A stretch of 64,000 bases of DNA from positions 186,001 through 250,000 of the forward strand of contig NZ_JALNPR010000002.1 in the NCBI RefSeq assembly GCF_023541015.1, written 5' to 3'. The notes beneath the pieces are model-generated. The model was given only the letters and a program-made list of their open reading frames with translations, did no database searches and was not told the DNA's origin. The stretch is from Marivivens donghaensis. GTDB taxonomy: Bacteria; Pseudomonadota; Alphaproteobacteria; Rhodobacterales; Rhodobacteraceae. The position numbers were made by a program, and so were the translations under genes. Positions 27,142-36,750 of this stretch are shown in pieces; position 1 is the first letter of the stretch, and each line of letters starts with the position of its first letter.

Positions 27142-27461
27142 TGTGCGTCGGCGTCCCGATGAAAGTCATCGGCACCGAAGGCATCGCCGCGACTTGCACG
27201 GACGGCGAACGGATCGAATTGATCGACCTGTCGCTGGTCGGTGATGTCCCTGCTGGCACGTGGCTCCTAACGTTTCTCGGTGCAGCCCGCGACATCATCT
27301 CTGCCGACGAGGCCGAAAAAATCACCGCTGCACTGAATGGGCTGCGCTCCATCATGCAGGGCGGCGATCTGGGTGAAGCCTTTGCCGACCTGAACGCCCG
27401 TGAACCGCAACTCCCCCCTCACCTTGCTGCCGCACTCGCGGATGGCAAATCGACTGCATGA
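27141..27461 (+). CDS. hupF: HypC-family hydrogenase chaperone HupF
   Basis: 106 residues. It begins MCVGVPMKVI with the essential N-terminal cysteine of the HypC family, then VPAGTWLLTFLGAARDIIS. It has a longer tail than HypC. HupF is thought to guard HupL, especially in O2, while HypC serves the general pathway; the true HypC is encoded at 32970. It overlaps the hupD stop by one base. Confidence 0.9.
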   Translation: MCVGVPMKVIGTEGIAATCTDGERIELIDLSLVGDVPAGTWLLTFLGAARDIISADEAEKITAALNGLRSIMQGGDLGEAFADLNAREPQLPPHLAAALADGKSTA

Positions 27462-27468
27462 GGCCGCA

Positions 27469-27852
27469 ATGACCCATCCGTTAATCGACCGAATGACCTC
27501 CGAATTTGGCTACCCCGTCCTGAACACGACCCACGACCTGACCGAATACACACGGGGCGAAGGCGTGCATTGCGTGTTCATCACGGGTGATCCCGTCCGC
27601 AACCTCGAAACCACCGACGTGGCCGTAGTTCTGCCCGAACTGAAAATGACCTTCCAAGGCGCGTTTGACTGCGCCGTCGTCGCGACCGAATTCGAGGACG
27701 CCGCCAAAGAGGCCGCAGGCGTGTTCAAAACACCCGCGCTCGTTTTTTACCGCGAAGGCGTGGTCTTGGGTTCGATCCCAAAGGTCCGCGACTGGGACGA
27801 CTACATGTCCCGCATTCCCCAAATCCTTGCGCTGCACCCTGAAGGAGCCTGA
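27469..27852 (+). CDS. hupG: Hydrogenase accessory protein HupG (HyaE/HoxO family)
   Basis: 127 residues with a thioredoxin-like fold but no CxxC (PALVFYREGVVLGSIPKVRDW near the end). The HyaE/HoxO family binds the Tat signal of the small subunit and holds it until assembly is complete. The ATG at 27469 is chosen with GAGG just upstream. Confidence 0.85.
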   Translation: MTHPLIDRMTSEFGYPVLNTTHDLTEYTRGEGVHCVFITGDPVRNLETTDVAVVLPELKMTFQGAFDCAVVATEFEDAAKEAAGVFKTPALVFYREGVVLGSIPKVRDWDDYMSRIPQILALHPEGA

Positions 27853-27854
27853 TC

Positions 27855-28688
27855 ATGTCGAATTTCGTAATGCCCCCGACCGGCTTTGGCCCTGGCTCCC
27901 AGCCTTTGGCTGAGGATGACGAGCTACAGTACACCGTCATGCCGCAGGACATGCGGACCTATTGCCCGCACACGCCAGAGATCGACGATCCAACCCGCGT
28001 TGCAGCTGGCACCGCGCTGATGCACGACATCGCCAAATCATGTGCTGATTGTGCGATTGACGGGCAAAGCCGCAGCCACGACCTATCGCATCTTGATCAG
28101 GCGAACCGCGCGTTCATGGCCGACACCTTGGGCGAAGGTGAAGTCTCGCTCCGCATTCGTGGTATCCCCGCGATCCGTGCGCAGGAGTCGTTCTTTGCAG
28201 GGGTATGGCTCATCGCAGGCGAAGGCGTCGACCGTGTAGAGGTCGCCCCCATTCCCGCGATCGCCATTGAGCGCGCCCACACCCCACACAAACCCGCGCT
28301 TTTGACCGCAGCCCCGAAACCATCAACCATCGCCAACGCGCCTGCGCTACTGGCTGAACTGATGGACAAATCGGCGAGCTACCAAAAGGGCCAAATCCCG
28401 CATGTGATCAACCTCACCCTCCTGCCCCACACCGAAGGCGATCTGGAGTGGTTGGATGCTGCCCTCGGCGAAGGGGCCGTGACGATTCTGTCCCGTGGCT
28501 ACGGCAACTGCCGCGTCACCGCGACCGCGTTGAGCAAGGTCTGGCGGGTACAGTTCTTTAACTCCATGGACACGCTGATCCTCGACACGTTCGAAGTCAC
28601 CGACATGCCCGAAGTCGCGCTCGCCGCAGACGAGGACCTCCGCGACAGCGACGCCCGCATCCGCGACGTGATGGAGACACTGGCATGA
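27855..28688 (+). CDS. hupH: Hydrogenase accessory protein HupH (HyaF/HoxQ family)
   Basis: 277 residues. GPGSQPLAEDDELQYTVMPQDMRTY and the C-terminal RGYGNCRVTATALSKVWRVQFFNSMDTLILDTFEVTDMPEVA are typical of HupH. The family works with HyaE/HoxO on small-subunit Fe-S cluster maturation in O2-tolerant enzymes. It starts 2 bases after hupG and overlaps hupJ by 4. Confidence 0.9.
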   Translation: MSNFVMPPTGFGPGSQPLAEDDELQYTVMPQDMRTYCPHTPEIDDPTRVAAGTALMHDIAKSCADCAIDGQSRSHDLSHLDQANRAFMADTLGEGEVSLRIRGIPAIRAQESFFAGVWLIAGEGVDRVEVAPIPAIAIERAHTPHKPALLTAAPKPSTIANAPALLAELMDKSASYQKGQIPHVINLTLLPHTEGDLEWLDAALGEGAVTILSRGYGNCRVTATALSKVWRVQFFNSMDTLILDTFEVTDMPEVALAADEDLRDSDARIRDVMETLA

Positions 28689-29479
28689 GCGGGTTCGAGG
28701 GATCATTCCTCGGCGCGATGGACAAGATAAGCCGCGCCGCGATCATGGAATGTAAAATCTGCTGGACCCCCTATGACCCAGCGGATGGCGACGATTACCG
28801 TCAGATCGAACCCGGCACAGCCTTTATCGACCTGCCGCATGATTGGTCCTGTCCCAACTGTTCCGCCCCCAAGGAACAGTTCATGGTCCTCGAAGACCCT
28901 GGTGCAGAGAGCGTCAAAGACGCCAATGACATGGCCGCCGTCTCTGCCGGGCTCGAAGCGGATTTCCGCGAAATCTGGCATGCGAAAATGCGCGACGTGC
29001 CTTTGGTGAACAAGGTGCTGCATGTGCAGGCCGTCGGGTTCCACCGCTATGAGGGCCGTCCCTTGGGCGTGCTAATCACCCCGTGGTTCATGAACCTGTT
29101 CCTCTTGCCTGCCGAGGGCGAGGATTGGTCGACCCTCACCGTCGGCGCTAAGGAAACCATCGCGTTTCCATCGGGCAATTACGAATTCATCCATAACGTT
29201 CGCGAACAATCGGGCGGCTATAAGGCCTGTTCGCTGTTCTCTCCGATGGGGGATTTCAACACTCAAGCCCAAGCGGTCGATGTGGCCCGCGCTGTCCTGA
29301 CAGAGCTCTTCAAAGAAGAGAACCGCGCAGAGACGGACTGCCGCGAAGATATCCGCGCCGCGCGCGAGGCAGAACTGAAACCGCCAGAGGCCGAGGAACC
29401 TGAAATCGACATGGCTCCGTCCCGCCGCAAGGTGATCACCGCTGGCATGGCGTCAGATATGGCGACCGAGGCCGAATAA
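28685..29479 (+). CDS. hupJ: Rubredoxin-HupJ fusion protein
   Basis: 264 residues made of two parts. Residues about 20-75 form a rubredoxin with CKICWTPYDP and SCPNCSAPK, the four iron ligands. Residues about 90-220 are a HybE/HupJ-type chaperone (PWFMNLFLLP, ETIAFPSGNYEFIH, ACSLFSPMGDF). In many bacteria these are two genes (hupI and hupJ, or hoxR and hoxT). The rubredoxin is thought to support O2-tolerant maturation of the proximal cluster. An acidic, less conserved tail follows. Confidence 0.88.
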   Translation: MSGFEGSFLGAMDKISRAAIMECKICWTPYDPADGDDYRQIEPGTAFIDLPHDWSCPNCSAPKEQFMVLEDPGAESVKDANDMAAVSAGLEADFREIWHAKMRDVPLVNKVLHVQAVGFHRYEGRPLGVLITPWFMNLFLLPAEGEDWSTLTVGAKETIAFPSGNYEFIHNVREQSGGYKACSLFSPMGDFNTQAQAVDVARAVLTELFKEENRAETDCREDIRAAREAELKPPEAEEPEIDMAPSRRKVITAGMASDMATEAE

Positions 29480-30345
29480 TGATCCAGACCCGCGCACGAT
29501 ATATAGTCACCACAACGCCGGAGCTTCCGGTAGGTGAATTGTTGCGCGGGCGCACAGCGCTGGATGCGGCAGAAACCTTGCCGCGTCTGTTCAACCTCTG
29601 CCGTGGGGCGCAAGAGCTTGGCGCACGGTTGGCCCTCGGGCTTCCGACAACGCCCGACTTAATGCAGGCCGCTCACCAAGAGGCCATCCGCGACCACGCC
29701 CTGAAATTGTTCATCGCGCTGCCATCGCGGCTAAACATCGGCTCGCCGACGCTGCCCCAAGGCTGGCAGAGCGATGCAGCGGCCGTGATCCGCGCGGGCT
29801 TTGGCCCGAACGGCGTGCCACGGCGGCTCGCTGATTTTCGGGCGTTTTTGACCTCGGGCGATGGCATTGCCCCGCTCTTTTCAACGATCCAGACCACCTT
29901 TGCAAACCGCGTGGCCGACACGGGCCCCGTGCCTTTGGTCAGCGTGGACACCATGTTCAAAAAGGCTCCAGTCGAAAACTCAGTCGCGGGTCGTCACGCC
30001 GATCACCCCCTGATGATCCAAATCGCGGAAAGCTACGGCTACGGCCCGCTTTGGCGTACAATGGGCCGCGTGATTGATCTAACCCGCCCGTATCCATCCC
30101 CGCGCCGCACCGCCTTTGGCACCATCGTCAGCGCCCCACGTGGCGACTATGGCCTGCGGATCGGCATGTCGAACGGGCATGTCACCGATCTGACACGGAT
30201 TACCCCGACGGATCACCTACTTGCCAAAGGTGGCGTCTTGGACAGATCGCTCGCGTCCTTAACCGATGCTGGCCTTGCGTCGTTGCTTTTGGATATTCTG
30301 GATCCCTGTATCCCCGTCACCGTTCAAGAGGCCGATCATGCATGA
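29479..30345 (+). CDS. hupK: Hydrogenase assembly scaffold HupK
   Basis: 288 residues. It is a degenerate relative of the hydrogenase large subunit: [18 protein letters not shown] stands where RICGVC would be, and the end [16 protein letters not shown] keeps DPC but loses the second cysteine. The family (HupK/HoxV) is proposed to hold the Fe(CN)2CO unit before transfer to HupL. It overlaps hypA by 8 bases. Confidence 0.88.
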   Translation: MIQTRARYIVTTTPELPVGELLRGRTALDAAETLPRLFNLCRGAQELGARLALGLPTTPDLMQAAHQEAIRDHALKLFIALPSRLNIGSPTLPQGWQSDAAAVIRAGFGPNGVPRRLADFRAFLTSGDGIAPLFSTIQTTFANRVADTGPVPLVSVDTMFKKAPVENSVAGRHADHPLMIQIAESYGYGPLWRTMGRVIDLTRPYPSPRRTAFGTIVSAPRGDYGLRIGMSNGHVTDLTRITPTDHLLAKGGVLDRSLASLTDAGLASLLLDILDPCIPVTVQEADHA

Positions 30346-30667
30346 AATGTCCCTCTGCGAAGGCATCCGCAGCGTGATCGAAAACGCGACAGACCGCCCC
30401 GTGACCAAGGTGCGCGTGGAAATCGGTCGCTTTGCAGGCGTGGAAAAAGACGCGTTGAGCTTTGCCTTTGACGTGGTGATGCGCGGGTCCGTCGCGGAAA
30501 ACGCGGAACTTATTATGATTGACCTCCCCGGTCGGGCGCTCTGCTACGACTGCATGAAAGAGGTCGAGATCGACAATAGACTGGACCCCTGCCCTGACTG
30601 TGGCGGCGGGAAATTGATGCCCCAAGGGGGCGACGAAATGCGGATCAAAGATTTGGAGGTGGAATAA
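30338..30667 (+). CDS. hypA: Nickel metallochaperone HypA
   Basis: 109 residues starting [10 protein letters not shown], where the N-terminal MHE segment binds nickel. A structural zinc site is seen in CYDCMKEVE...CPDCGGG. It delivers nickel to HupL together with HypB. The start overlaps the end of hupK and the stop overlaps hypB by one base. Confidence 0.95.
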   Translation: MHEMSLCEGIRSVIENATDRPVTKVRVEIGRFAGVEKDALSFAFDVVMRGSVAENAELIMIDLPGRALCYDCMKEVEIDNRLDPCPDCGGGKLMPQGGDEMRIKDLEVE

Positions 30668-31500
30668 TGTGCACAGTTTGCGGTTGCGGTGATGCAAAGC
30701 TCGAAGATCACCACCATCATGATCACGGCCACCACCATCATCACGGTCATGGGCATCACCACCACGATCACGGCGATATCCACTTTGGCCACGGCCCTGC
30801 GGGCGTCGAAGTGCCTGGCATGTCCCAAGAACGCCTGATCGAGATCGAGACGGATATCCTGGCCAAAAATGACCGTTACGCCGATGAAAACCGTGCGGCC
30901 TTGGCGGGTCTTGGGTGCTTTGCGATCAATCTGGTGTCCTCACCGGGGTCGGGTAAAACCACCCTTCTGTGCAAAACCATCGATGCCTTGGGTAACGCGC
31001 CCCTTGCGGTGATTGAAGGCGACCAGCAGACCGCCAACGACGCCGACCGCATCCGCGCAACAGGCGCCCCCGCGATCCAAGTTAACACGGGCAAGGGCTG
31101 CCACCTCGATGGCCATATGGTCGGCCACGCGATGGAACACCTGAACCTCGCGACAGGCTCGTTCCTCTTTATCGAAAACGTCGGAAACCTCGTTTGCCCC
31201 GCCTCTTTCGATCTGGGCGAGGACTGCAAGGTCGCGATCCTCTCGGTCACCGAAGGTGAAGATAAACCGCTGAAATATCCCGATATGTTCACCGCAGCCC
31301 GCGTGGCGATCCTGAACAAAATCGACCTCGCCCCGCATTGCGACGTGGACCTCGACCTTTACGAGGAAAACCTGCGCCGCGTGAACCCAACCATCGAAAT
31401 CCTCCGCGTTTCGGCGCGCACGGGCGAAGGCATGGATCAGTGGATCGGCTGGCTGACCGCGCGGCTCGCGGCGAAATCCGAACCGAGGGCCGCAGAATGA
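30667..31500 (+). CDS. hypB: Hydrogenase nickel incorporation GTPase HypB
   Basis: 277 residues. An N-terminal CTVCGCG motif is followed by a long histidine-rich nickel-storage tract (about residues 15-42). The GTPase part has P-loop [37 protein letters not shown] and LNKIDL. HypB hydrolyses GTP to release nickel to the enzyme. It overlaps hupR by 4 bases. Confidence 0.96.
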   Translation: MCTVCGCGDAKLEDHHHHDHGHHHHHGHGHHHHDHGDIHFGHGPAGVEVPGMSQERLIEIETDILAKNDRYADENRAALAGLGCFAINLVSSPGSGKTTLLCKTIDALGNAPLAVIEGDQQTANDADRIRATGAPAIQVNTGKGCHLDGHMVGHAMEHLNLATGSFLFIENVGNLVCPASFDLGEDCKVAILSVTEGEDKPLKYPDMFTAARVAILNKIDLAPHCDVDLDLYEENLRRVNPTIEILRVSARTGEGMDQWIGWLTARLAAKSEPRAAE

Positions 31501-32966
31501 CCCTGCCCACGGTTCTCTTGATTGATGATGAGGCGCACAGCCTTGCCTCTATGCGGATGGCGCTTGAGGACGACTTTGACTGTCTGACCGCCGCCAATGC
31601 TGATGAAGCAATGTCCCTGATGGAGGACAACTACGTCCAAGTTATCTTTTGCGACCAGCGGATGCCGGGCAAAACTGGCGTCGAATTTCTGTCTGAGGTC
31701 CGCAACCGCTGGCCCGAAACCGTGCGGATCATCATCACGGGCTATACCGAGACAAACGACATGATCGCCGCCATTAACGAGGCAGGCATTTATCAGTTCG
31801 TTACCAAACCGTGGCACCCCGACCAGCTGTTGATGACCGCCAAAAACGCGAGCCATCTTTTCCAGTTGTCCCGCGAAAACGACCGTATGTCGCTCGAGCA
31901 GAAATACCTCGGTCAAACGATGGAGACGAAGCTCGAAAAACAGCGCAAGGCACTGCGCGAGGGGCTGGGTTTTGAAAACGTCCTGCGGTCGCCCAATTCG
32001 CCGCTTAACCCCGTTCTGACTGCCGCCCGTCAACACGCGTCGTTTGACGTGCCTGTCTTGCTGACAGGCGAGGCAGGCGTCGGCAAAACCCAGATCGCAC
32101 GGGCGATGCACTATACCTCGCTCCGCTCTGATCGGTCGTTCTTTGAACTGAACTGCGCGGGCATGTCGTCAGAGATGGTCGAGCTAGAGCTGTTCGGCGC
32201 GAAACGCGGCGCGATCCCCAGCCTTCAGTCGAACAAGATCGGCCTCCTGCAAAAAGCAGATCGTGGCACGCTCTTCCTCAACGGCGTCGAAACCCTGTCG
32301 CCCGAACTTCAACTGTCGCTGTTGCGGGTCGTGACCGAAGGCAGCTTCCAACCCATCGGCGGGCACGAAACGCTGTCGACGAACATGCGGTTGCTCACGG
32401 GCGCCCATTGTGACCTGCGGGCGCGGGTGGCGGATGGGCTGTTCCGTTCGGACCTCTTCTACGCGCTGGCCGTCACTGAACTGTCGATCCCACCTCTGCG
32501 GGCACGGGTCGGTGACATCGCCGTTTTGGCGCAGCACCTCTTGTTTGAGGCAGCGCAATCGCACGGCAAACCTGTGCATGGTCTTGCGGATACCGCTCTG
32601 GAATTTCTGGAAAACTACGATTGGCCCGGCAACCTCAAGGAACTCGAAAACGAAGTCACGCGCATGTTGATCTTTGCGCAAGAACCCGTGCTCGGCCCTG
32701 AACTGATCTCGCGTCATATCCTTCAGGCTGATCCGTCAGAGGATGGCGCGGATCGTCGCGCCGAAGAGGTGCTGACCTCTGAAGGCACGCTCAAAGACCG
32801 CGTTGAACTGATCGAAATGCGGATTTTGCGCGAAACCCTCACCCGTCTGAAGTGGAATAAAAGCCGTGCGGCGACCGAACTGGGTCTGTCACGTGTTGGC
32901 CTGCGCGCCAAACTCGACCGTTACGGCATCACGCCACCCCGCCGCATCAACGCAGAAGAGGATTAA
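31497..32966 (+). CDS. hupR: Hydrogenase response regulator HupR (NtrC family)
   Basis: 489 residues. The receiver domain has D10, D11 and the phospho-acceptor D53 ([12 protein letters not shown]). The AAA+ domain has Walker [12 protein letters not shown]. The sigma-54 contact loop is lost: where GAFTGA should stand the sequence is GAIPSL. A Fis-type helix-turn-helix closes the protein ([21 protein letters not shown]). This fits R. capsulatus HupR, which works with the sigma-70 polymerase and is turned off by HupT phosphorylation. It sits between hypB and hypC. Confidence 0.93.
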   Translation: MTLPTVLLIDDEAHSLASMRMALEDDFDCLTAANADEAMSLMEDNYVQVIFCDQRMPGKTGVEFLSEVRNRWPETVRIIITGYTETNDMIAAINEAGIYQFVTKPWHPDQLLMTAKNASHLFQLSRENDRMSLEQKYLGQTMETKLEKQRKALREGLGFENVLRSPNSPLNPVLTAARQHASFDVPVLLTGEAGVGKTQIARAMHYTSLRSDRSFFELNCAGMSSEMVELELFGAKRGAIPSLQSNKIGLLQKADRGTLFLNGVETLSPELQLSLLRVVTEGSFQPIGGHETLSTNMRLLTGAHCDLRARVADGLFRSDLFYALAVTELSIPPLRARVGDIAVLAQHLLFEAAQSHGKPVHGLADTALEFLENYDWPGNLKELENEVTRMLIFAQEPVLGPELISRHILQADPSEDGADRRAEEVLTSEGTLKDRVELIEMRILRETLTRLKWNKSRAATELGLSRVGLRAKLDRYGITPPRRINAEED

Positions 32967-32969
32967 GCC

Positions 32970-33260
32970 ATGTGCCTAGGTATCCCCGGCCAGATCGTGG
33001 CCATCACCGACCCAACACGCATGATGGCAATGGCAGATGTGTCTGGCGTCAAACGCGAAGTGTCCTATGCGCCTGTCCTAACAGGCAACCCTGACGACCT
33101 GATCGGCCAATACACCCTGATCCACGTCGGCTTTGCCATGGCGATTATCGACGAAGACGAAGCCGCCAAAACGCTAGACGCGTTGCGCGGGTTGGGCGAG
33201 GCACAAGAGACGCTTGAGGCGATGGCCGAGGGTGCGAAGGCGCTGGAGGAAACGAAATGA
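32970..33260 (+). CDS. hypC: Hydrogenase maturation chaperone HypC
   Basis: 96 residues starting MCLGIPGQIVAI, with the essential Cys2, then YTLIHVGFAMAIIDEDEAAKTL. HypC with HypD carries the iron and its CN/CO ligands to the large subunit. It overlaps hypD by 4 bases. Confidence 0.95.
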   Translation: MCLGIPGQIVAITDPTRMMAMADVSGVKREVSYAPVLTGNPDDLIGQYTLIHVGFAMAIIDEDEAAKTLDALRGLGEAQETLEAMAEGAKALEETK

Positions 33261-34399
33261 GATACGTCGAAGAATTCCGCGACCCCACGGCTGCAAAAGC
33301 CCTCTTGGCCGAGATCGAAAAGGTCACCAAACAGATCGGCGCGACCAAAGAAAAACCCGTGCACATCATGGAAATCTGCGGCGGCCACACCCACGCGATT
33401 TTCCGCTACGGGCTGGATCGCCTGACACCCGAAGGCATCGAGTTTATCCACGGTCCGGGCTGCCCTGTTTGCGTGCTACCAATGTCCCGCGTCGATGAAT
33501 GCGTGCAGATCGCTGAAAAACCGAACGTGATTTTCACGACCTTTGGCGATGCGATGCGCGTGCCGGGCACTAAAAAGTCCCTCCTTCAAGCCAAGGCGGA
33601 CGGGGCCGATATCCGCATGGTCTATTCTCCGTTGGACGCATTGGAACTGGCCCGCCGGAATCCTGACAAAGAGGTCGTTTTCTTTGGCCTTGGGTTCGAA
33701 ACAACGACGCCCTCGACCGCGCTGTCGATCCAACAGGCCGCGCGTGATGGGCTGACGAATTTTTCTGTGTTCTGTAACCACATCACCGTGCCCGAACCGA
33801 TCAAGGCGCTGCTGGATGACCCTTACATGATGCTCGACGGGTTTGTCGGGCCGGGTCACGTGTCGATGGTGATCGGCGTGCATCCCTATGACTTTATCGC
33901 TCGTGACTACGGCAAACCAATTGTCGTCGCTGGGTTTGAACCGCTGGACCTTCTGCAATCGGTGCTGATGGTCCTCACTCAGATACGCGATGGGCGTGCC
34001 GAGGTGGAAAACCAATACGCGCGCATCGTGCCCGAACATGGCAACCCAATTTCAATCGCCGCTATCAACGATGTTTACGAACGCCGCCCTTCGTTTGAAT
34101 GGCGCGGGCTGGGTGAAATCGACGCCTCAGGCCTCAAAATCCGTGACAGCTACAAAGCGTTTGACGCTGAAGAAAAGTTTGGCATCGGCTACGCCGCTGG
34201 CCCCCGTGTGGTCCAAGAACCCGACGGCTGCGAATGTGGGGCCGTTATGACAGGCCGAATGAAGCCCACCGCTTGCCCGCAGTTTGGCAAGGGCTGCACG
34301 CCCGAAATGCCACTGGGCGCGCTGATGGTCAGTTCCGAGGGCGCCTGTGCCGCCTATTGGCAATACGGCGGACGCCGCGCTGCGGAGCCTGCCGAATGA
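33257..34399 (+). CDS. hypD: Hydrogenase maturation protein HypD
   Basis: 380 residues. It is the scaffold where iron receives CN and CO. Motifs: MEICGGHTHAIFRYG, IHGPGCPVCVLP, FGLGFETTTPSTA, GFVGPGHVS, and the C-terminal Fe-S cysteines in CECGAVMTGRMKPTACPQFGKGCTPEMPLGALMVSSEGACAAYW. It overlaps hypE (ATGA). Confidence 0.96.
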   Translation: MRYVEEFRDPTAAKALLAEIEKVTKQIGATKEKPVHIMEICGGHTHAIFRYGLDRLTPEGIEFIHGPGCPVCVLPMSRVDECVQIAEKPNVIFTTFGDAMRVPGTKKSLLQAKADGADIRMVYSPLDALELARRNPDKEVVFFGLGFETTTPSTALSIQQAARDGLTNFSVFCNHITVPEPIKALLDDPYMMLDGFVGPGHVSMVIGVHPYDFIARDYGKPIVVAGFEPLDLLQSVLMVLTQIRDGRAEVENQYARIVPEHGNPISIAAINDVYERRPSFEWRGLGEIDASGLKIRDSYKAFDAEEKFGIGYAAGPRVVQEPDGCECGAVMTGRMKPTACPQFGKGCTPEMPLGALMVSSEGACAAYWQYGGRRAAEPAE

Positions 34400-35412
34400 C
34401 CCTACGCGACGACAAAGTAACGCTGTCCCACGGTGGTGGCGGCAAAGCCATGCGCGACCTGATCGCAGAGGTTTTCACCTCGGTCTTTGAACCCACCAGT
34501 CGCGAGGATCAGGCCCGTCTGACCCATGAGGCGCTTCTTGAAACTGGTGCGCAACTGGCATTTACGACTGACAGTTACGTGGTGACACCCGTCGAATTCC
34601 CCGGCGGCGACATCGGCAAAATCGCGGTCTGCGGCACGGTCAACGATTTGGCCGTTGGTGGAGCGAAACCGCTCTGGCTCTCTGCGGCATTCATCATCGA
34701 GGAAGGCACCGAAATCGCCCTCCTCCGCCGTATCGTCGCCAGCATGAAGGCCGAGGCGGACAAGGCAGGCGTAAAGATCGTCACGGGCGACACAAAGGTG
34801 GTCGGGCGTGGGTCCGCCGACAAGGTGTTCATCACCACCTCTGGCGTCGGCGTGATCCCCGCGGGCCGTGATCTGCGGGCGGACATGATCCAAGCGGGCG
34901 ACGTTGCCATCGTGAACGGCGTGCTCGGCGATCATGGGGCGACGATCCTCGCCGCGCGGGGTGATATGATGCTGTCCTCTGACCTGAAATCCGATTGCGC
35001 CGCACTGGGCCACCTGATGGAGGCCACCTGCACTGCCGTTCCCGTCCGTGCCTGCCGTGACGCGACGCGCGGCGGGATTGCCTCTGCGCTCAACGAAATG
35101 GCCGAGGCTGCGGGCTGCGCGATTGAGATCGACGAGGCCGCTCTCCCCCTTCGGGCAGAGGTCAAAGGCACCTGCGAGATCCTCGGGCTTGATCCGCTGT
35201 ATTTGGCGAATGAGGGAACGCTCGTCCTCTTTGTCCCTGCCGAACATGCGGATGCCGCACTGGCTGCGATGCGATCCGTTGACACGGGCAAAGGCGCAAC
35301 CATCATCGGTCAGGCCAAAGAGGGTGCGCCGATGGTCACCATGCGCACGGCTTTTGGCGGCAGTCGGATTGTCGATATGTTGGTGGGCGAACAGCTGCCG
35401 CGGATTTGTTAA
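34396..35412 (+). CDS. hypE: Hydrogenase maturation protein HypE
   Basis: 338 residues, a PurM-like ATPase. It dehydrates the carbamoyl group given by HypF to cyanide. LSHGGGGKAMRDLI and FTTDSYVVTPVEFPGGDIGK are visible, and the protein ends in PRIC, the flexible cysteine that carries the carbamoyl/CN group. It is the last gene of the hup/hyp cluster. Its stop overlaps that of the convergent AbrB-family gene. Confidence 0.96.
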   Translation: MTLRDDKVTLSHGGGGKAMRDLIAEVFTSVFEPTSREDQARLTHEALLETGAQLAFTTDSYVVTPVEFPGGDIGKIAVCGTVNDLAVGGAKPLWLSAAFIIEEGTEIALLRRIVASMKAEADKAGVKIVTGDTKVVGRGSADKVFITTSGVGVIPAGRDLRADMIQAGDVAIVNGVLGDHGATILAARGDMMLSSDLKSDCAALGHLMEATCTAVPVRACRDATRGGIASALNEMAEAAGCAIEIDEAALPLRAEVKGTCEILGLDPLYLANEGTLVLFVPAEHADAALAAMRSVDTGKGATIIGQAKEGAPMVTMRTAFGGSRIVDMLVGEQLPRIC

Positions 35413-36455
35413 CCGCGGCGCAAGAGCCACTTCATCACGACAGGCGCGAAGGCGATCACCAGTGCGATCCGTGCGAGGTGGTGCACCGAGATATAGGCCA
35501 CCTCCGCGTTCATCGACAGCGCGACAAGGCTCATTTCGGTCAATCCACCGGGCGCATAGGCGAGGATCACCTGCTCTGCAGTTTGGCCGAACAACCCATG
35601 GAACAGAACTGCAAAGACGAGGGTCAAGGTCAAGGTCAGCAGCGTCGCGCCGAGGCTCAGAACAAGCGACCGCACCACCATCGGTTTTGGCGCCCCAACA
35701 AAGCGGCAGCCCAACACGGTGCCCAAAACCACCTGCGCGACGATTACCAGAACGGGCGGCGGCGCGGAATGGGTCAGACCCGCGATATGCACAATCGCTG
35801 ACAGGATCATCGGCCCAACCAGTTGCGCGGCGGGCAAACGCAGCCAACCACCCAGATAGACGCCCGCCACAGCACAGGCCGTCAGGATCGCAACATCGAC
35901 CATACCTAGCGAAACAGGTTCGATGGCAAAGCCGGCAACCTTTAGACCCAGAACCACACGGAACCAGAACGCGATCACCGCAATCGTCACTAGAATTCGT
36001 GCCGCATGAGCGAGGATGATCTTGCGCGGGTCGGCCCCCATCGCCTCACCGATGAGCATCATGTCGTTCACACCACCGGGCATCGCGGCGAAAAACGCGG
36101 TGGTGCGGTCGAACTTACCAATGTGCGTGTAGAACGGAACCACGATGGCCGACGCGACCGCTAGGTAGAACCCGAGAAAGGCCAACGACACCGCCCAAGC
36201 GCGTGCGTCAGCTAGGATGCCGCTGTCAAATCCGGACCCCAGCATGACCCCGATCACCGAGATCACGATCGGCCGCAACATTGCAGGTGCCTTTAGCTTT
36301 GCACCGCCCATAACGACCGCGAAGGTCGCTATCATCGCGCCGAGCATCCACGGCAGAGGCAGGTGGAAATAGTAGAACAACCCACCCCCGATCCCGCCGA
36401 TCGTCAACGACAGCGAAATCGGTAAAGCATTGGAAAAGATCGTTTTTGCAGACAC
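35409..36455 (-). CDS. AbrB-family putative membrane transporter/regulator
   Basis: About 348 residues with ten or so membrane helices in two similar halves. The signature GGIGGGLFYYFHLPLPWMLGAM recurs as AVAGVYLGGWLRLPAAQLVGPMIL. This is the AbrB (E. coli ybgO-like, formerly ammonia monooxygenase regulator) family of unknown substrate. The start is uncertain: the frame stays open to a TTG at 36518 that lies inside an inverted repeat, so I prefer an internal GTG at 36455. No good ribosome binding site is visible for any choice. Confidence 0.7.
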   Translation of the reverse strand: MSAKTIFSNALPISLSLTIGGIGGGLFYYFHLPLPWMLGAMIATFAVVMGGAKLKAPAMLRPIVISVIGVMLGSGFDSGILADARAWAVSLAFLGFYLAVASAIVVPFYTHIGKFDRTTAFFAAMPGGVNDMMLIGEAMGADPRKIILAHAARILVTIAVIAFWFRVVLGLKVAGFAIEPVSLGMVDVAILTACAVAGVYLGGWLRLPAAQLVGPMILSAIVHIAGLTHSAPPPVLVIVAQVVLGTVLGCRFVGAPKPMVVRSLVLSLGATLLTLTLTLVFAVLFHGLFGQTAEQVILAYAPGGLTEMSLVALSMNAEVAYISVHHLARIALVIAFAPVVMKWLLRRG

Positions 36456-36497
36456 AGGAGCGCACGCCAAAAGTTCGGAGAGTCGAAAGGCTTGCGC

Positions 36498-36519
36498 TTT
36501 GTATACCTCGGTATACAAA
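36498..36519. promoter_or_regulatory. Perfect inverted repeat upstream of the AbrB-family gene
   Basis: Nine-base arms tttgtatac / gtatacaaa surround the spacer ctcg. GTATAC-centred dyads of this kind are common operators for GntR-type regulators. It lies just before the probable start of the AbrB-family gene, where a bound repressor would block transcription. No GntR gene is next to it. Confidence 0.45.
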
Positions 36520-36537
36520 AACGTTCAACGGGTCAGT

Positions 36538-36750
36538 TTACTCTGCCGTCGCGATCTTTGCGCCGTCCAGCGCCAAAGGCGACAGACCTTCGCCGCCAGC
36601 ATCGAGATGCGATTTCAACTGGCCCCGCATACGCGGCTCCCAAAAATCTTTGATATGCGCGGCAACGCGGTCCGCTTTGTCATCGCCAGGCTGGGAAGAA
36701 AAGAAGGTGGCGATTTGGTTCGCCATGTAGACCATTTTTTCAGACTTCAT
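36538..36750 (-). CDS. fdsD: NAD-dependent formate dehydrogenase delta subunit
   Basis: 70 residues from the ATG at 36750. KMVYMANQIATFFSSQPGDDKADRVAAHIKDFWEPRMRGQL is typical of FdsD, the small subunit needed for stable, active FdsGBA complex. Its start overlaps the end of fdhD by 11 bases. It is the last gene of the fds operon. Confidence 0.9.
   Translation of the reverse strand: MKSEKMVYMANQIATFFSSQPGDDKADRVAAHIKDFWEPRMRGQLKSHLDAGGEGLSPLALDGAKIATAE

Noticed and set aside
27141-27461. HupF as a redundant second copy of hypC
   Set aside because: It has a longer tail and sits beside hupD as in other hup loci; HupF and HypC are known as separate chaperones.
29479-30345. HupK as a broken hydrogenase large subunit (pseudogene)
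   Set aside because: The loss of nickel cysteines is normal for the HupK/HoxV scaffold family, and the gene is intact and in its usual place.
30712-30800. Short tandem repeat or CRISPR-like array
   Set aside because: The cac/cat-rich stretch is the coding sequence of the histidine tract of HypB, not an array with spacers.
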